The notes under the pieces: generated by a model
Seen by the model: only the letters and a program-made list of their open reading frames with translations
Told to the model about the DNA's origin: nothing
Databases searched by the model: none
Part shown: positions 1-13,600 of the stretch, piece by piece
Layout of the letters: each line of letters begins with the position of its first letter
How positions within the stretch are numbered: the first letter of the stretch is position 1
Assembly: GCF_004027225.2 (NCBI RefSeq)
Contig: NC_044277.2
Coordinates: forward strand, 94,438,283 to 94,502,282
Direction: 5' to 3'
DNA length: 64,000 bases
From: Strigops habroptila
Taxonomy: Eukaryota > Chordata > Aves > Psittaciformes > Psittacidae
Made by a program: the position numbers and the translations under genes

Positions 1-3000
1 CTTAACATCGTTAGGTGCATTAAAAGAGTTGTAAGCTACATTAATCTAAATGCACTAAATCATGTTGAATTTCCAGATATGAAACCAAATAAAGCATAGT
101 AGATGCCATACAATGATCAGTCACAATATAAAAAAGACAAGGAAAGACACAGGAAAATAATGACCTAAATCACAGTTTATGTAAAACTAATGAAATACGA
201 AGTGCTCTAAAAGATGAAATACTCTCAATGTCTAAAATGAAATAAATTACTTTGTACTTAAAAGGTCTTTAATGTCTTTCTCCTGGCTCTTTGGAAGGGA
301 CCTATTCCATGAGTTCCTGACCCCTCCCATACCAAGTTCCACCTCGTATCTGTGCTCTGGTCATTCATGGCTGCTTAACTGCAAACCCAGGACCTGTCCA
401 CCTAGCACAGCATGTACAGGACGACTAGGTGATCAGACCCAGTCAGCATGGTTTTATTAAAAGCAGGTCCTGCTTGACTAACCTTATCTCCTTCTATGAC
501 AAGGTGACCCACTTAGAGGATAGGGGAAAGGCTATGGACACTGTTTCCCACAGCATTCTCCTGGAGAAACTGGCTGCTCACGGCTTGCACAGGCATACTG
601 TTTGTTTAGTAAAAAATTGGTTGAATGGCCAGAACCAAAGAGTTGTGGTGAATGGGGTTAAATCCAGTTGGTGACCAATCACAAGTGGAGTTCCCCAGAA
701 CTCAGTACTGGGGGCAGTTCTGTCTAATGTCTTTATCAATGATGTGGACAAGGGGATAGAGTACACACTCAGGAAGTTTGCAGATGGCACCAACACTGGG
801 AGTGTTGATCTGCTTGAGGGTGGGAAGGCTCCACAGAGGTATTTGGAGAGGCTTGATCAATGGGCCGAGGCCAATTGTATGAGGTTCAAGGCAAAGTGCC
901 GGGTCCTGCATTTGGGTCACAACAACCTCATGCAATGCTGAAGGCCTGGGGAAGACGGGCTGGAAAGCTGCTCAGTGGAAAAGGACCTGGAGGTGCTGAT
1001 TGATGGCTGCTGAACATGAGCCAGCTTGTGCTCAGGCAGCCAAGGCAGCTAGCGGCATCCTGGCCTGTATCAGAAATAGCATGACCAGCAGGATCAGGGC
1101 AGTGCTCATCCTCATTCTTGGCACTTGGTGAGGCCACACGTTGAATACTGTGTTCAGTTTTGGGCCCCTCAGTGCAAGAGAGACATTGAGGTGCTGGAGC
1201 CAGGAAGCTGGTGAATAGTCTTATGAAGAGCAGATGAGGGAACTGGGGTTGTTTAGCCTGGAGAAAAGGAGGCTGAGGGGAGACCTTACCGCTTTCTACA
1301 ACTACCTAAAAGAGTAGTTGTAGAGGTAGTGAGGTGGGAGTCAGTCTCTTCTCTCAAGTTATAAGCTATAGGACAAGAGGAAATGGCCTCAAGTTGTGCC
1401 AGGGCAGGTTAGATTGGATATTAGGAAACATTTCTTTGCCAAAAGGGTTGTCAAGCACTGGAACAGGCTGCCCAGGGAAGTAGTTGAGTCACCATTCCTG
1501 AAGGTATTTAAAAGATGCATAAATTTTGTGCTTAGGGACATGGTTTAGTGCTGGACTTGGCAGTGGCAGGTTAAAGGTTGAACTTGATGATCTTAAAGGT
1601 CTTTTCCAATCTAAATGATTTTCTGATTCTATGATCTTTGTGACCCTTTATTGTGCTTGCTCCAGTGTGTCCATGTCTTTCTTAAGTTCCCCTCATGAAA
1701 GTACCTTGCTTTTCTAGGTGCTTCCTGCCACATAAAAGTACCTTGGATTTCAAAGTCCGAAGACTGAAAGTTCTAAAAAGTGAAACGGCAGCTTTTTAAA
1801 ATCTTGATCACGTTGCTGCTTCCTTGTGAAGAAATATGCCAACTCTGAAGCACCCTCTTTGTATTACTTACATCTACTTTTTAGTGCAAATATTTCACAG
1901 GCATGCCAGCAATTCAAAAAGCAATTTATGTTTACAATGCCAGTTACACACAAAAATGAAAACAATCAGTCTAAAAATCAGCAATAAACTTATTTCTGGA
2001 TTAATCTAACTGTTTTGCTAGATTACATTTTGCTTTGTGGAACTAAGAGGATAAAACAGCAAATCAATGTGCCACAGTTTAAGAACTGTTTTATATATTT
2101 GTATGGTGCTGTAGGTATATAGGAGTACATACAAACACGACTGTGGGTTTTTGTTCTCGATCTTGCACTTTGCTTGCATTTTATCATTATACTTAATGCA
2201 CCAAAGTTGTTTGTTTAATATAACTCCTGAAAATGTTAGGATTATCTGGCAATTTCTAGTTGTATTTTTCACCCTGAGAATAAAAATCATGATAAGTGAA
2301 TCAAACATAATCAGCCACTGAAGATGAAAGTGAAATTAAAAATACATTTTTAAAAAATGGCACTTCAAACACATAAATAACTGTTGACTTAACAAGCACC
2401 ACAAAACTTTTGTGACACTTAGTTCTGTAGTCTTTTACCCACCCACCTGACCACAACCATTCACAGACCAGCTGGGTTCTCTCTGGCTACTATTACACAA
2501 CAAAGATGTTCTTGTGGTCACTTCTTCTGGTCACTGGGGGATGACTTAGGACTTGTCCTGTGGGATGTCAGTGGACTTCCATTTTCCCTCCTGAATCCAA
2601 GCCAAAAAGTGGCAGCCAAAACAAAGCAAGCATACAGGCTGACAAAGGAGACAGCAAAGACACAACTTGTGGGACCAATATCCCCAAATTTCCAGTTGCC
2701 AATGCACCAGGTACCTGGCCATCAGGTTACTCTACTCCATCCCCATGCACAATCTGACAAGCAGAAAAACTATGTTGTCATTTCGTACTTACAACCCTAT
2801 TCCAATGCAGATGAAAAATATTTTCTGTTTTTTTTTAAAAAGCTACATGTGAAACTGTAAGACTTGGCAGCTTTATATGCCTTTTAATAAGATGGAAAAG
2901 AAAAACTGCCATATACATAATGCAGGTTCTTGTACTTCCACTTACTCTTCTTTAATGATAAATTACATCTTCTCAGCATCAGTGGTCTTAGAGGAACTCC

Positions 3001-4546
3001 CCTAATGCTAACATAGTTTCAGTAAACCCCAGCAATTAATGTGTAACTTATTAAAGAACAACGATTACTTTACTAACGTATTTAATATGTATGCCCAGAA
3101 TTTTAAGGAAAAATAAAATGAAAACTGAGTTAATAGAAAACCAGAAAAAGGAAAACATTAAATAATTCAAAATGTCATATACATTATCTCATTTTAAAGG
3201 ACTAAATCTGAGCACTGAAGGGAACCTCTCAAAAGCAATCCTAAGTTATGTATGAAATGATTTCTGCTTTCATGTACATCATACTGTTTCACCAAGGAGT
3301 GACATCAAGTAACGAGAATAAAATGTGAAAGGCTTTTAAATTGCTAAACAACCTAAGAGCAGAAAGAATTGGTATGTTGTAAACCGCTGTCACCTTGCTC
3401 ACTTCTGAGCTATACTAGCTGAGAATTAGATCCAGAAAGCTGCAACAAACTAAATTGTAAGTTTAGTTTGCTGCAAATAAAAGTGCTAAGTAGACAGATA
3501 ATAGAAGCAAAGAAATGCAGGGCTGAGGGGAAAAAATAGACAAAAGCTAACAGTCAACAGATAACATTACCTTCATCAGTATCAGCTCTGGGAAAGCAAT
3601 CAGAAGAATTAAAAAAACTACCTTATCTTCACTGATTTGAGAAAGATTTTGTGAGCTTAGTCTCAGACATTGTGTAAACTGTGAAGAATGATTTTCCACA
3701 ATAGGCCCTTTCCCATCTGAGGAACAGATTTCTGTAATGTGGTCTGCATGGAGTAGCACTGGAATGTTAGTAATTTGCCTGTACACACCTTGGCAGCCCA
3801 TTTACACAACGTTTCTCATGGAAACTGCATATATCATTTTCTTCTAAAACCTGCAACAACTACCTTACACTACTTTAAAGAGCTTATTTTACACTGCAAA
3901 AGCCTCAAGGGACTGAAACTTACCTATCCAAGAGCTCACCTCCTATTCCTGGGAGACCACAACAACTCAGCCCAGCTGAGATACCAGAACTGGCAAACCC
4001 CCAACTACAACTTTGGCCTTGGCTCTTATTAGAAGGCTAAGCTGGCTGAGCACAAAGCACATCCGAGTCATATCGCAGGTCTTCAAAAACCAAACAATCT
4101 GTAATATTTTTCTTGAAATTTTTTGCCCTAATGAATTTAAATATCAATGTTAAAAGGAAACATGGATAGCATTGATTATCGCACATTACAAACTTCTTCA
4201 CCAACTTTACCATGCTCATTTATTTTATTCTGACATGTAACTTACTCATTAATACTAAATATATTGCATTATTATTGTATTATTAAATGCCTGCTAACTA
4301 AATATTTAATCAAGAAATAACAGTTGAAACAAATTGAGCTATTTGTGGTTTTAAATAGCAGTTGAAATGAAACCTGAAGGTCGCTTGGAGTCAATATATT
4401 CCATTTTGACTTCTACATGTATTTTAATTTTCTTATAGCAGAATTTCCCATGAAGAAGAAGTGATCCATTATATCTACCTATGGAGTTGTAAAAAACGTA
4501 TCTACATATATCAAATGTATCTTACAAATATTCAGCTTCCTGATAC
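1..4546. other. DCDC2 intron 4 (partial)
   Basis: Apart from the CR1 copy at 425-1637, I see no gene in this AT-rich sequence. Candidate coding for the rest of the second DCX domain was looked for on the minus strand and not found. Confidence 0.8.
425..1637 (+). mobile_element. CR1 LINE fragment with reverse-transcriptase remains
   Basis: The translated plus strand reads like the CR1 reverse transcriptase: [65 protein letters not shown] and LHLGHNN. Stops and frameshifts break it. The block that should carry the YLDFSKAFD motif is missing, and the FADD box reads FADG. The 3' end (GATTTTCTGATTCTATGAT) is CR1-typical. It lies in DCDC2 intron 4, antisense to the gene, and is a dead copy. Confidence 0.93.
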
Positions 4547-4678
4547 CTGTGAACAGCCCCATTTCTGAGAGTAACTTTTCCTGTAATCATTTCAAGAATA
4601 TGATCCCAATGATTCAGTGTTTTCCTGGGAATGAGGAGGCGTACTACAGGGCTAATGAGGTCTCCATTAGCAATCAGG
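4547..4678 (-). CDS. DCDC2: DCDC2 coding exon 4 (second DCX domain, first half)
   Basis: 132 bp, acceptor TTTCAG and donor CACAG|GTATCA. It encodes LIANGDLISPVVRLLIPR, then KTLNHWDHILEMITGK and VTLRNGAVHR, close to the human second DCX domain. The continuation (LYTL..GKLV..) was not found further left, so exon 5 lies beyond position 1. Confidence 0.94.
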
Positions 4679-7600
4679 CTGAAACAAAGCAAAGTAAAAT
4701 AATTTAGAGGAGCACTTTAAACAAAACTAATCTGAAGTTCAGACCCCACCACCCCCAGCCCTGAAATGGCAGTTCACTAACTGAAAATTCTACTTACAAA
4801 ATAGTGTAGGGCTCCTGGAGTGTTTTTCGAAACCGTGCTGACGCAGTGATTCTACTGTGAGTAACAGGCTTGACCTGCAAGGAAGAACAGAATTAGAAAT
4901 TACTCAATCTTCACATTAGGAAAGAGTTTGCCTCAAACACCACTAGCAAGGGGGGCAGTGTATCTGCAGAAAGACATTCCTGTTTTTAAACCATGCATTT
5001 TATTCCCTTCCAGCTTCACCTTCTACAAAGCATATGTAATTACTGGTGCAGGTTTATATACATCTTGGATAGCAACCACAGCATAGTATACCACAGTGCA
5101 ACATGGCACAATGTATGGTTTCCACTGAGAGGTCATGACTGTATGGACATCTTTGGTGACTTCTCAGTTGTTGTTCCTAGAGACCCAAAGCAACACTGCC
5201 AAACACTGTTCTTGCTTTCTTAGTCTTTACTGCTCATAACCATGGCCCAAGCAATTAAACCAGCTTCTCTTTTTAACAATAAATGTCATCTATAGAGCTC
5301 TCTGCTAGTATGTAATAATAATAATTATGTAGTAAGAGTACTTATGTAATAAGTACTTTTCCTCTTGTTCAGGTCTTTTCATCCAAATCTATCAGTCATT
5401 TATAAAGGTTGCTGAATACTATGCTTATTTTAGGGTGATGACTCACAAGTGAGGTGAACTGCAGATTTTTAGCTCTCAGAATGAAACATAGGCTACTTCC
5501 ATCATTATTCCCTGTACTACTTTGAGGAGATGCTGTACTGAGATCAATAAGGTGGGTCTTCTACAAGAGGAGAGAAGCAAGATGTTACTGCCGCATTGTG
5601 CCAACAGCGTTTGTGGACCAGACTAGGAAGCAGGCTCCTGGAATGAATGGAGACCTTCCCTTTATGCAAGCAATTTACTAGGCAGTGTATTTACTTCTTA
5701 AGAATTATTTCATAGGTACATGTTTGTCTTGGCCTCATACAATGAGAAATTTTGTACTAGACTGTACGTAAGCTATGTCTTAATGTCTAACATAATTGCA
5801 ATTCATAGACTTGCTGTTAATTCCAGTGTGCTCTGAATCAGGTGGAACCTTCTACTACAGGCCTGGAAAGAGAGCAAGAGGATAGTAAGAGGTTGTTATC
5901 ATACATCTCATTAGGGGAAGCAAAGAAATGTTTTTGAGACTGCCAAATAATTTAGGAGCTCAGTCACTCCTGCAGAAACATTTAAAGCACATTTTTCAGA
6001 GCATAACTTGTCATTTAAAACACCAAAATTTAAGATGAAAATTTACTGAGTGTCTAGGAAGAAAAAGAAAATGTATCTTAAACTGGAATATCTGAAGACA
6101 TTTCTATTGGTGCTGTCATCCATCAAGGTTATTTGCCCGATGTAAGCAATCTAATAGAGGGCTTCAGAAGACAGGAAAAATAAGGTAACTTTCTAGAGAG
6201 TATGCTACTGAAGCGTAAGGCAACACTGGTTTACTTCCATAGTATCAGGTCCTAACATTTAGACTCCAAACACAGCTTGCATCCAAACCAGGAATGACTT
6301 AAATTTGGCTGGCCGTACACCTTTCTGCATAGCTGCTAGATTGCCAGGCTAATCCCCTGTAAGGTATTCGATACATAACTAGTAAAGCCTTACATTGCTT
6401 TTTTCTGAAGTTTGATTCCTCATCCATACTTATGCTGTTGATACCTATGCTCAAGCTCTTACATGCTCCAAACAGCCCACCAAATTAAGTTCTCTGATCC
6501 AGTCTGCAACATTCGGGTTCCAGTGATCCACACTTTACTGGAACTAGTTAGGAAGCATTCACTAAGCATGAAGAAGCACTTTGGTACAGTCCCAGGTGTG
6601 CCCAATTATGCAGTTGTTCTTGCAAGCTGATGAAACCATTAGTTCTGAGGTAGGCTCCTCAGAAGGCTATCATGTTATTGCATGCAGCCCAATCACCCAG
6701 CCCCTGAGAAAAGAAGCAGTCTGACATGTTAAGTGCTCATTTATTATTCAAAGGATTGTATTTCTGCCAATAATAGATACTGCGGCATCAGCTTTCTGAC
6801 AAGTCTCTCTTTTGGGTTACTCTCTCAGAGCATTAATATTTCTAGCAGCCTCCTGTGGTCTAACAAGTAAACAAGTAAACTGCAGGGGACCGTAAGATGG
6901 GACCAGCGTGGGCAGAAAATATTTGTCTTTTCTACCTAAACATGGCCTAAACCAAAATAAAACACAATCTTGTGCTGTTTTGCTAAGCATGTTTACATCG
7001 AATGTACCTCTCTTAAAAGATGAAAAGAATATATTAGTGCAATATTACATTTGCTAATGTAACACCATAAAAATCAGTGCATAGAAACACTAACTTCATA
7101 GTGTTTAATAGTGTCATAGTCTCTATTAAAACACCCACAAATATTTACCACAGTGCATAGACCAGACCTCAGTTTCTGGCAGCTTGGAACAGAGTAGCCT
7201 GGACTAAATTAAGCAGATGCTGGACCACAGTGGCACTGAGCATTGAAGAGCTTTTTGTCACACCCAACATGAATAGCAAGGGCAAATGTACTGCTCTTGG
7301 GGTCCACATGCTCTCAGGCTGATGTTTAGGCTATCATTGTTTGCCTGGAAAATGAGGGGTAACTAGTGTCTTTGGGACTGCTTGGCTTCAGAAGCTACAT
7401 TTTACACCTGATCTGCTTTCAGGGGGCAAAAAGAAATATAAACTCTTGATATTCATCCAGAACACAGGGACAACACTGATGCTGCAAATGAGAGAGAGGA
7501 AAGGAGGAAATAAATACATAAATTATAATAAAATTGAAAAACAAAACAAAACACAATAAAACAACAAACAGAGGGAAGTGCCTGCACAGGGCACTGCAAA

Positions 7601-10600
7601 TGAGCTGTGTAAAACATCTCTAATTTTGAAGCTGGCAAGTATGCAGACATACAAGCAACTGCCTCATAGTATAATATAGTATTCCACAATGCACGAGAGA
7701 TAACTCTTACAGATACCCAAAGTACGTTCCGGCTACAGAATAGTATATCAAGCTCTCCAAGCACAGCAGTGCAAAACTCAGCACAAGCAACTTTGCCTGC
7801 TCTGAAGCCACCTGTTTAAAAACCAGTTTAGCTAGATCTACACAGCATTGTGATTTAAAAAACACCAACAAACAAAACCCTCCACCCTATACATCATTCT
7901 TCTAATTAACGTGACTGTCCTGTTGTTTTTGGGGGGTTTTGTTGCTTTTGATTTGGTTTGGGGTTTTTTGGCACAGTCTTCAAGTTACTAACTCTTAGAG
8001 TTTAGAACAATTTCTGTCAGACCAATGTTAAATTATTTATGATTATGAAAAGCAAGCCACATAATTTCAATGTGCAGAAATATACATTAATAAAAGACCA
8101 AGTGCCCAGCCACTGTAAATCAATCTAGTTCTTTTGAAGTATATGGAGTTATGCCAAACCACCCCAGCAGAAGACCTGATCAAGGATTTAATTGAAGAAT
8201 TCATGGTTCTGCCCCTATTTCCTTTATAGGAGGTATCACGGTGTTGCAGTGTCTGGAACAGCCTGACCCCGTTGGCACTGCAGTTACATATTAACAATGA
8301 TGTGGTCTTGGGTGAAAAGTTTGTGCTTACATTAAGGGACCAGCATCACTACCCCCCTAAACCCTTTATTTTCTTTTAATTTCACCAGCCACATTCTCAG
8401 CTGATGTAAATCAGCACCTTCCTATTTACATCAGCAATTGTAGATTAATCAATGGTCTGGCCCCATGATGATTTTATCTTTGAATTTCGTATATTTTCAG
8501 TTTGTTCAAAAAGACCCATTCAAGGGCAGCTTCCATACCCTGCTAACAAACATTGCCAACATTTCATGATTTGTATTGAGATACTCATCTGAGTTATTAC
8601 ACAACAACATACAGCAGCAACACAAAATATTTAGGGAAGGAAGGAGAAAGCATTATACCAGTTGAAACTCAGAGGGAACTGTAAGCGGGGGGCAAGCAAT
8701 CAAATAAGAATTTGCAAGGCAACAAAGAGCTAAACACAGCTGGAAATACTCCATGGGATCACAGACACCCAAAACTACCATAATTTTTACCTTTCTGTTG
8801 TACAATGAATTTGTTATTTCCCACAGTGTCTCTTACACCAACTGCAGTGTGGATGATCCTTGATTCAGAGAGGAGTTACTACCTGTCAAATAACTTTGCA
8901 AAGCACCTTGCAGAGTCTGGGAAAAAACAAAGCAGCTAAACTCAACATAGGCTAGATTCTGGGAGTGAGGATCAATCTGCAGTGTTTGAGATCTCTGTAA
9001 ACACCCAAATATCAGAATACAGTTTACAAAGAGTCTCTTAGAGCCCCCGCTTTTCTCTTCAGTTGAATTCACTGTGATTGAATTTGTGTTGCTGAATGTT
9101 AGCTGAAGCTGAGTACCTTCTAACATCCCTTTGAAAATACAAATCCAAAATGCAGATCAGCATCTACCTGAAACACGGTAAAAAAAAATCCACAACCTCA
9201 CAGCTGCTTTATAACAACATTCTATGTATTTTTCACTTATACTAAAAAAATTTGCTCAATATTCATAAAGTTTAACAAACACAGACAAAACACTTAGCAA
9301 GCACATACAACATATTGCACAATATACTTCAGGGTACTTACATCTTCCACTGTTGACTGTGGGCAAAAAAACCAAGACAAAATGATCAGCAGCCAAAACA
9401 TTACCTCAGGTTTATCTATCATACGTACACATATGAAAAACAGTTTTTGTAAGAAAACCATTTTGAATTAGTGTGTGCATATCCACATGTCTATACGTGT
9501 ATATAAAGTGTGTGCATGCATACATATATACACCAATTTAATATAATTTTCATACAAAAATTTCTATTATGTTTATGTTCATCTGACCACATGAAGGACT
9601 GAAGATCAACAAAAAATGTGTTACTCATTTTTAGAACACTATCGATGGGCTTGCTCATGCAGTGCTCTAAGTCAAAGTGGGAAGAGAATGTTACATATAT
9701 GGCATTACAGGGAAATCATCATTAAGAATGTGTGGGTTGCTCAGCAAAGACTGAGGAACCCACACATTGGTTTGAAATACAGATAAAAAAGAATATTTTT
9801 CATTTCTTTGTTCAGAAATGTGTTAACTAGTAAAAGGCAAAAAACATAATCCCTAAAATGGAGATGTAGCAAAATTATGTGTATTTGTTTTGGTTGGTAT
9901 AAACCTCTTAGTTGATCCCAATGCATAAAGTTTTTGCTTCTATGACTGCTACATTATACTTTTCACACTTATTATTCAAACATAGACTGGAAAGTGGGAC
10001 AGATCCAGCAAACTACCCAACCTTCTGTTGGCTACTTGGGACTTAGAAGAGGCATATGGCACTTCAGAGTATCAATCCTTGTCTATCAGAACAGTATACA
10101 GTTCATTAAAAAGTATTTTTATTGTCCTCTAAAAACCTTGCATATTTAGTTTCTAAAAAGGTGAATTTATGCACTTGTGAATAGCTTTAAACAGAAATGT
10201 ACTATTCTTAGCTCCACCCCCGCCCCCCCAGCATATATTAAATAGAGACATGCTAAATACAGAGGTCTGGCAGCACATTCACAGGCTGCCATAAGGACAC
10301 AGGCTAGTTATCCAGAGGTAAGAATTGGTACGACCATCTGAATTCTTTCCTTTTCTTACCAGCAGTGGCACCCTTCAAAGGGAGTAACTGAGCAACTGCA
10401 AGATTTATAGGTTTACACATATTTATGAAGCCATACTGGACGGCAGCAAAACAACAGTCAAAAAACCATAACCTCTCTGAAACAGACACTATATGCTGGC
10501 TTGATTTATACAGGTCTAAGGGCTGCCCTTTCTTCTTGCTGTATTAATATAGTCTTGGGTGCTATGAACATCTCACTCATGTCAGTTTATAACTAACCTT

Positions 10601-13600
10601 TTTAAGTTTTAAATATTTCAACACAATGTCACATTCCAAATTTATCAGCTCATGCAATGAGCCATGGCCTTGCCAGTTTGTTACAATGGTCTGTTTGTTA
10701 ATCAACGTGCTCAGAAAATTTGAGAACAAATATTTGCATTCCCTTAGGGTAGAACTGGGGTCAAAAGAACCAAAACCCCATTTATACACACTATCACCAC
10801 ACTGTGATGTGAAAGAAAGGAATGTTCAAGGTTCAGTGGTCAAAAGCAAATTGGAATGATAAATTTTCTAAAACTATTACAGCACAGGAAACATCTATTT
10901 CATAGAAACACAACTTTTTTTTTAATGGGCATTTTTGTACACTTGGACAGAAGACGCAGAGCCACTGAGGTGTTTGATCAGTACAAAACCATTAGTTATC
11001 CTACACAGTAATTAAGCTGGATAATCTACATTCCCCTGGCTACTTTGCGTTGCTAGATGGTATGCTGGATAGTATAGAACAGCCTTGAGCAAGAGACTGC
11101 TAGCCTTTCTACTAGTATGGATACAAAGCACCATTGAAACTGCTATTAACCTAGTGTATTTCCAGGCTTACGTAAATAGGTCACAACACCACGGCAGTAC
11201 ATCAACTGCTCAGCCCACACATAGCACAGATGAACCAGAAATTTAGATTTAGATTAGATAGTAGAAAAAATTATTCACTCTGGGGGTGGTGAGGCACTGG
11301 AACAGGTTGCCCAGAGAAGCTGTGGCTGTCCCATTCCTGGCAGTGTTCAAGGCCAGGTTGGATGGGGCTTAGAGCAACCTGGTGTAGTGGAAGGTGCTCC
11401 GGCCTGTGGCAAGGGGGTTGGAACTACATGATCTTTAAAGTCCCTTCCAACCCAAACCCTTCTGTGATTCTATGAAACAAACTATGCCAGAACAACTATG
11501 TCAGAACAAATGGTCATGTACTGATTCAGGGAGCCTTTTAGACCTCAAAACTCCTACAGAATTCCCAAAGTGTTTAAAGCCACTCTGTTCCCCTCCAAAG
11601 TAAATCACCCTCCTTTTCAGTCATGGTAAGTGAAATTGAGTTCATATCCCTTGTGCATCTGGGGATAAGTCTCACCATATCTAGCTAAGTCCCAAAAATA
11701 AAAATGTTTCTCCCAGGATATGTCATTGTTTTGGGTCATTGGACTAGGGGCCAGATCTTCAGCTGGGATAAATCAGACAATGGATGGCCTTAACTGCACA
11801 GGCACTTAGCCTGTGCAGTGCTCCAAGACAGATCACACCTGTGTTGCTTCTGGATCCCAAGAATAGCTCCTATTCCTTCTCCAATTTGCATGATATTATT
11901 TATATCCTACACTGCTTACAACACACACAACGATGGCATCCATAATGCAGATTTCATTCAAGCAAAATAGATCCTGGTACTCACTTCTGTCACCGACATA
12001 ATACTGACAATTCTGTCTATTTTTCCCAATTCCTTAGACTCATTTAAATCAAAAAGAAGCCTCTGGCCTTCATGGCTGCTCAGAAGGGCTCGAACCTGTG
12101 AACAGTGACAGCTGCAGAACAAAAATCAACCTCAAAAAATCTTTTCTTTTTTTCATCATTTTTAATCAAAGGTAGAAGTTGTTAGTGTTTCCAGTAAGTC
12201 AATGTAGTATGCAGCAACAAGTTTTTAATGAGACTAACATGCCTCATTAAAAGCTTCAGTACTGGCAACTCTTCCCTTCCAGCCTCCTCACAGACCAGAA
12301 AGAGCAGTTACCCTACAGAACAAGGCAGACATGTTAATCAAGGAAGAGACCAACTTTCAAGTTTCACATAAAACTCAATACAGACCATGAAATTCTCCAG
12401 TGACATGAACCAAAGCCTCTACAAGTCTTTCTGTTGCTCCAAAATCCATTAAATCCATCTGTAAGCAAGCTGTTAATTAGAATATTCAAAATTGCACAAT
12501 TCAGGTATACAGAATGATATAAAGAGAAATCTTGTTAATTCATAGGCCCTGTTAGGAAAAAATGGACACAGCTTACGTTTTAACTGGATGTCTGGTCAGT
12601 TCTTCTCTGATTCCTCCTGGTATTAGATTATGAACACTCAGGATGAGTATCTGTTTTGTATGCCTTGTTGTGCTAATTATGTTACTAGGATACTAAATAC
12701 CAAACAATGACATATAAAATTTAAGTATTAAATATGTTGCTCAAGAGATTACAGACATATATCACATTTTTTTAATCTTTACCTTTTGACAGTCTTATTC
12801 CCGAAACTATGCTTACAGCAGAATTCCTAATTAATTCAGCATCAGAAAATGAGAAATTCCTTACTGTGCCTGTGACACCAGCAGTAGAAGAAATCAAACT
12901 GGTCACATATGGAGTAGCAAGAGGGTTTAGTTTTGCATATTGGCACAGGAATATTGAGTAGACCTTTATATGCAATTCATTTCCAGTCATACAAGTATTT
13001 TGTAGACAGTAATTCTGAGTAGCACAGATCATGTTTGTTTCTAAGTCTTAGGAAAGAATGAGATAAAAATATCCTGTGAAGATAGATTATTTTGACATCA
13101 AGTGGCTGTAATTTGCACATGCTGTGATCATTTCTAATATCTATTCAGACACTCTCTTACCCTCATGAAACTATCTATCTCCTACACAGAGGAAGTACCA
13201 ATGAGCCATTTCTAATTCAAAGTTAAAAGTGAATCAAGATTCCACTTGCTGAAAAATTAAAAGTTTCTTCTTATGATTAGACATGCACATTATTTGTCAG
13301 ATATGATAAATGCTAGATTTGAAATAAACAATATAATTATAAATACTGGGATTTTTCATGAGAATATACTTGGAAAAAATATGCAAGTATGCTAGGGACA
13401 AGGTATATCCACCATAAATATACCAAAATAATCTGCGAAATCAAGACAACATTATAAAATTCCAAAATTCAATTTTCACAAATTAATCCAATCATATCAC
13501 TGCTGACAGGTGAGGAGTGACTCCACTTTTAGCAACAAAGATGAACTTAAAGGATGCAGAAGAAAAAATTGCCATAAACGATACTAAATGAGTTTAATTT

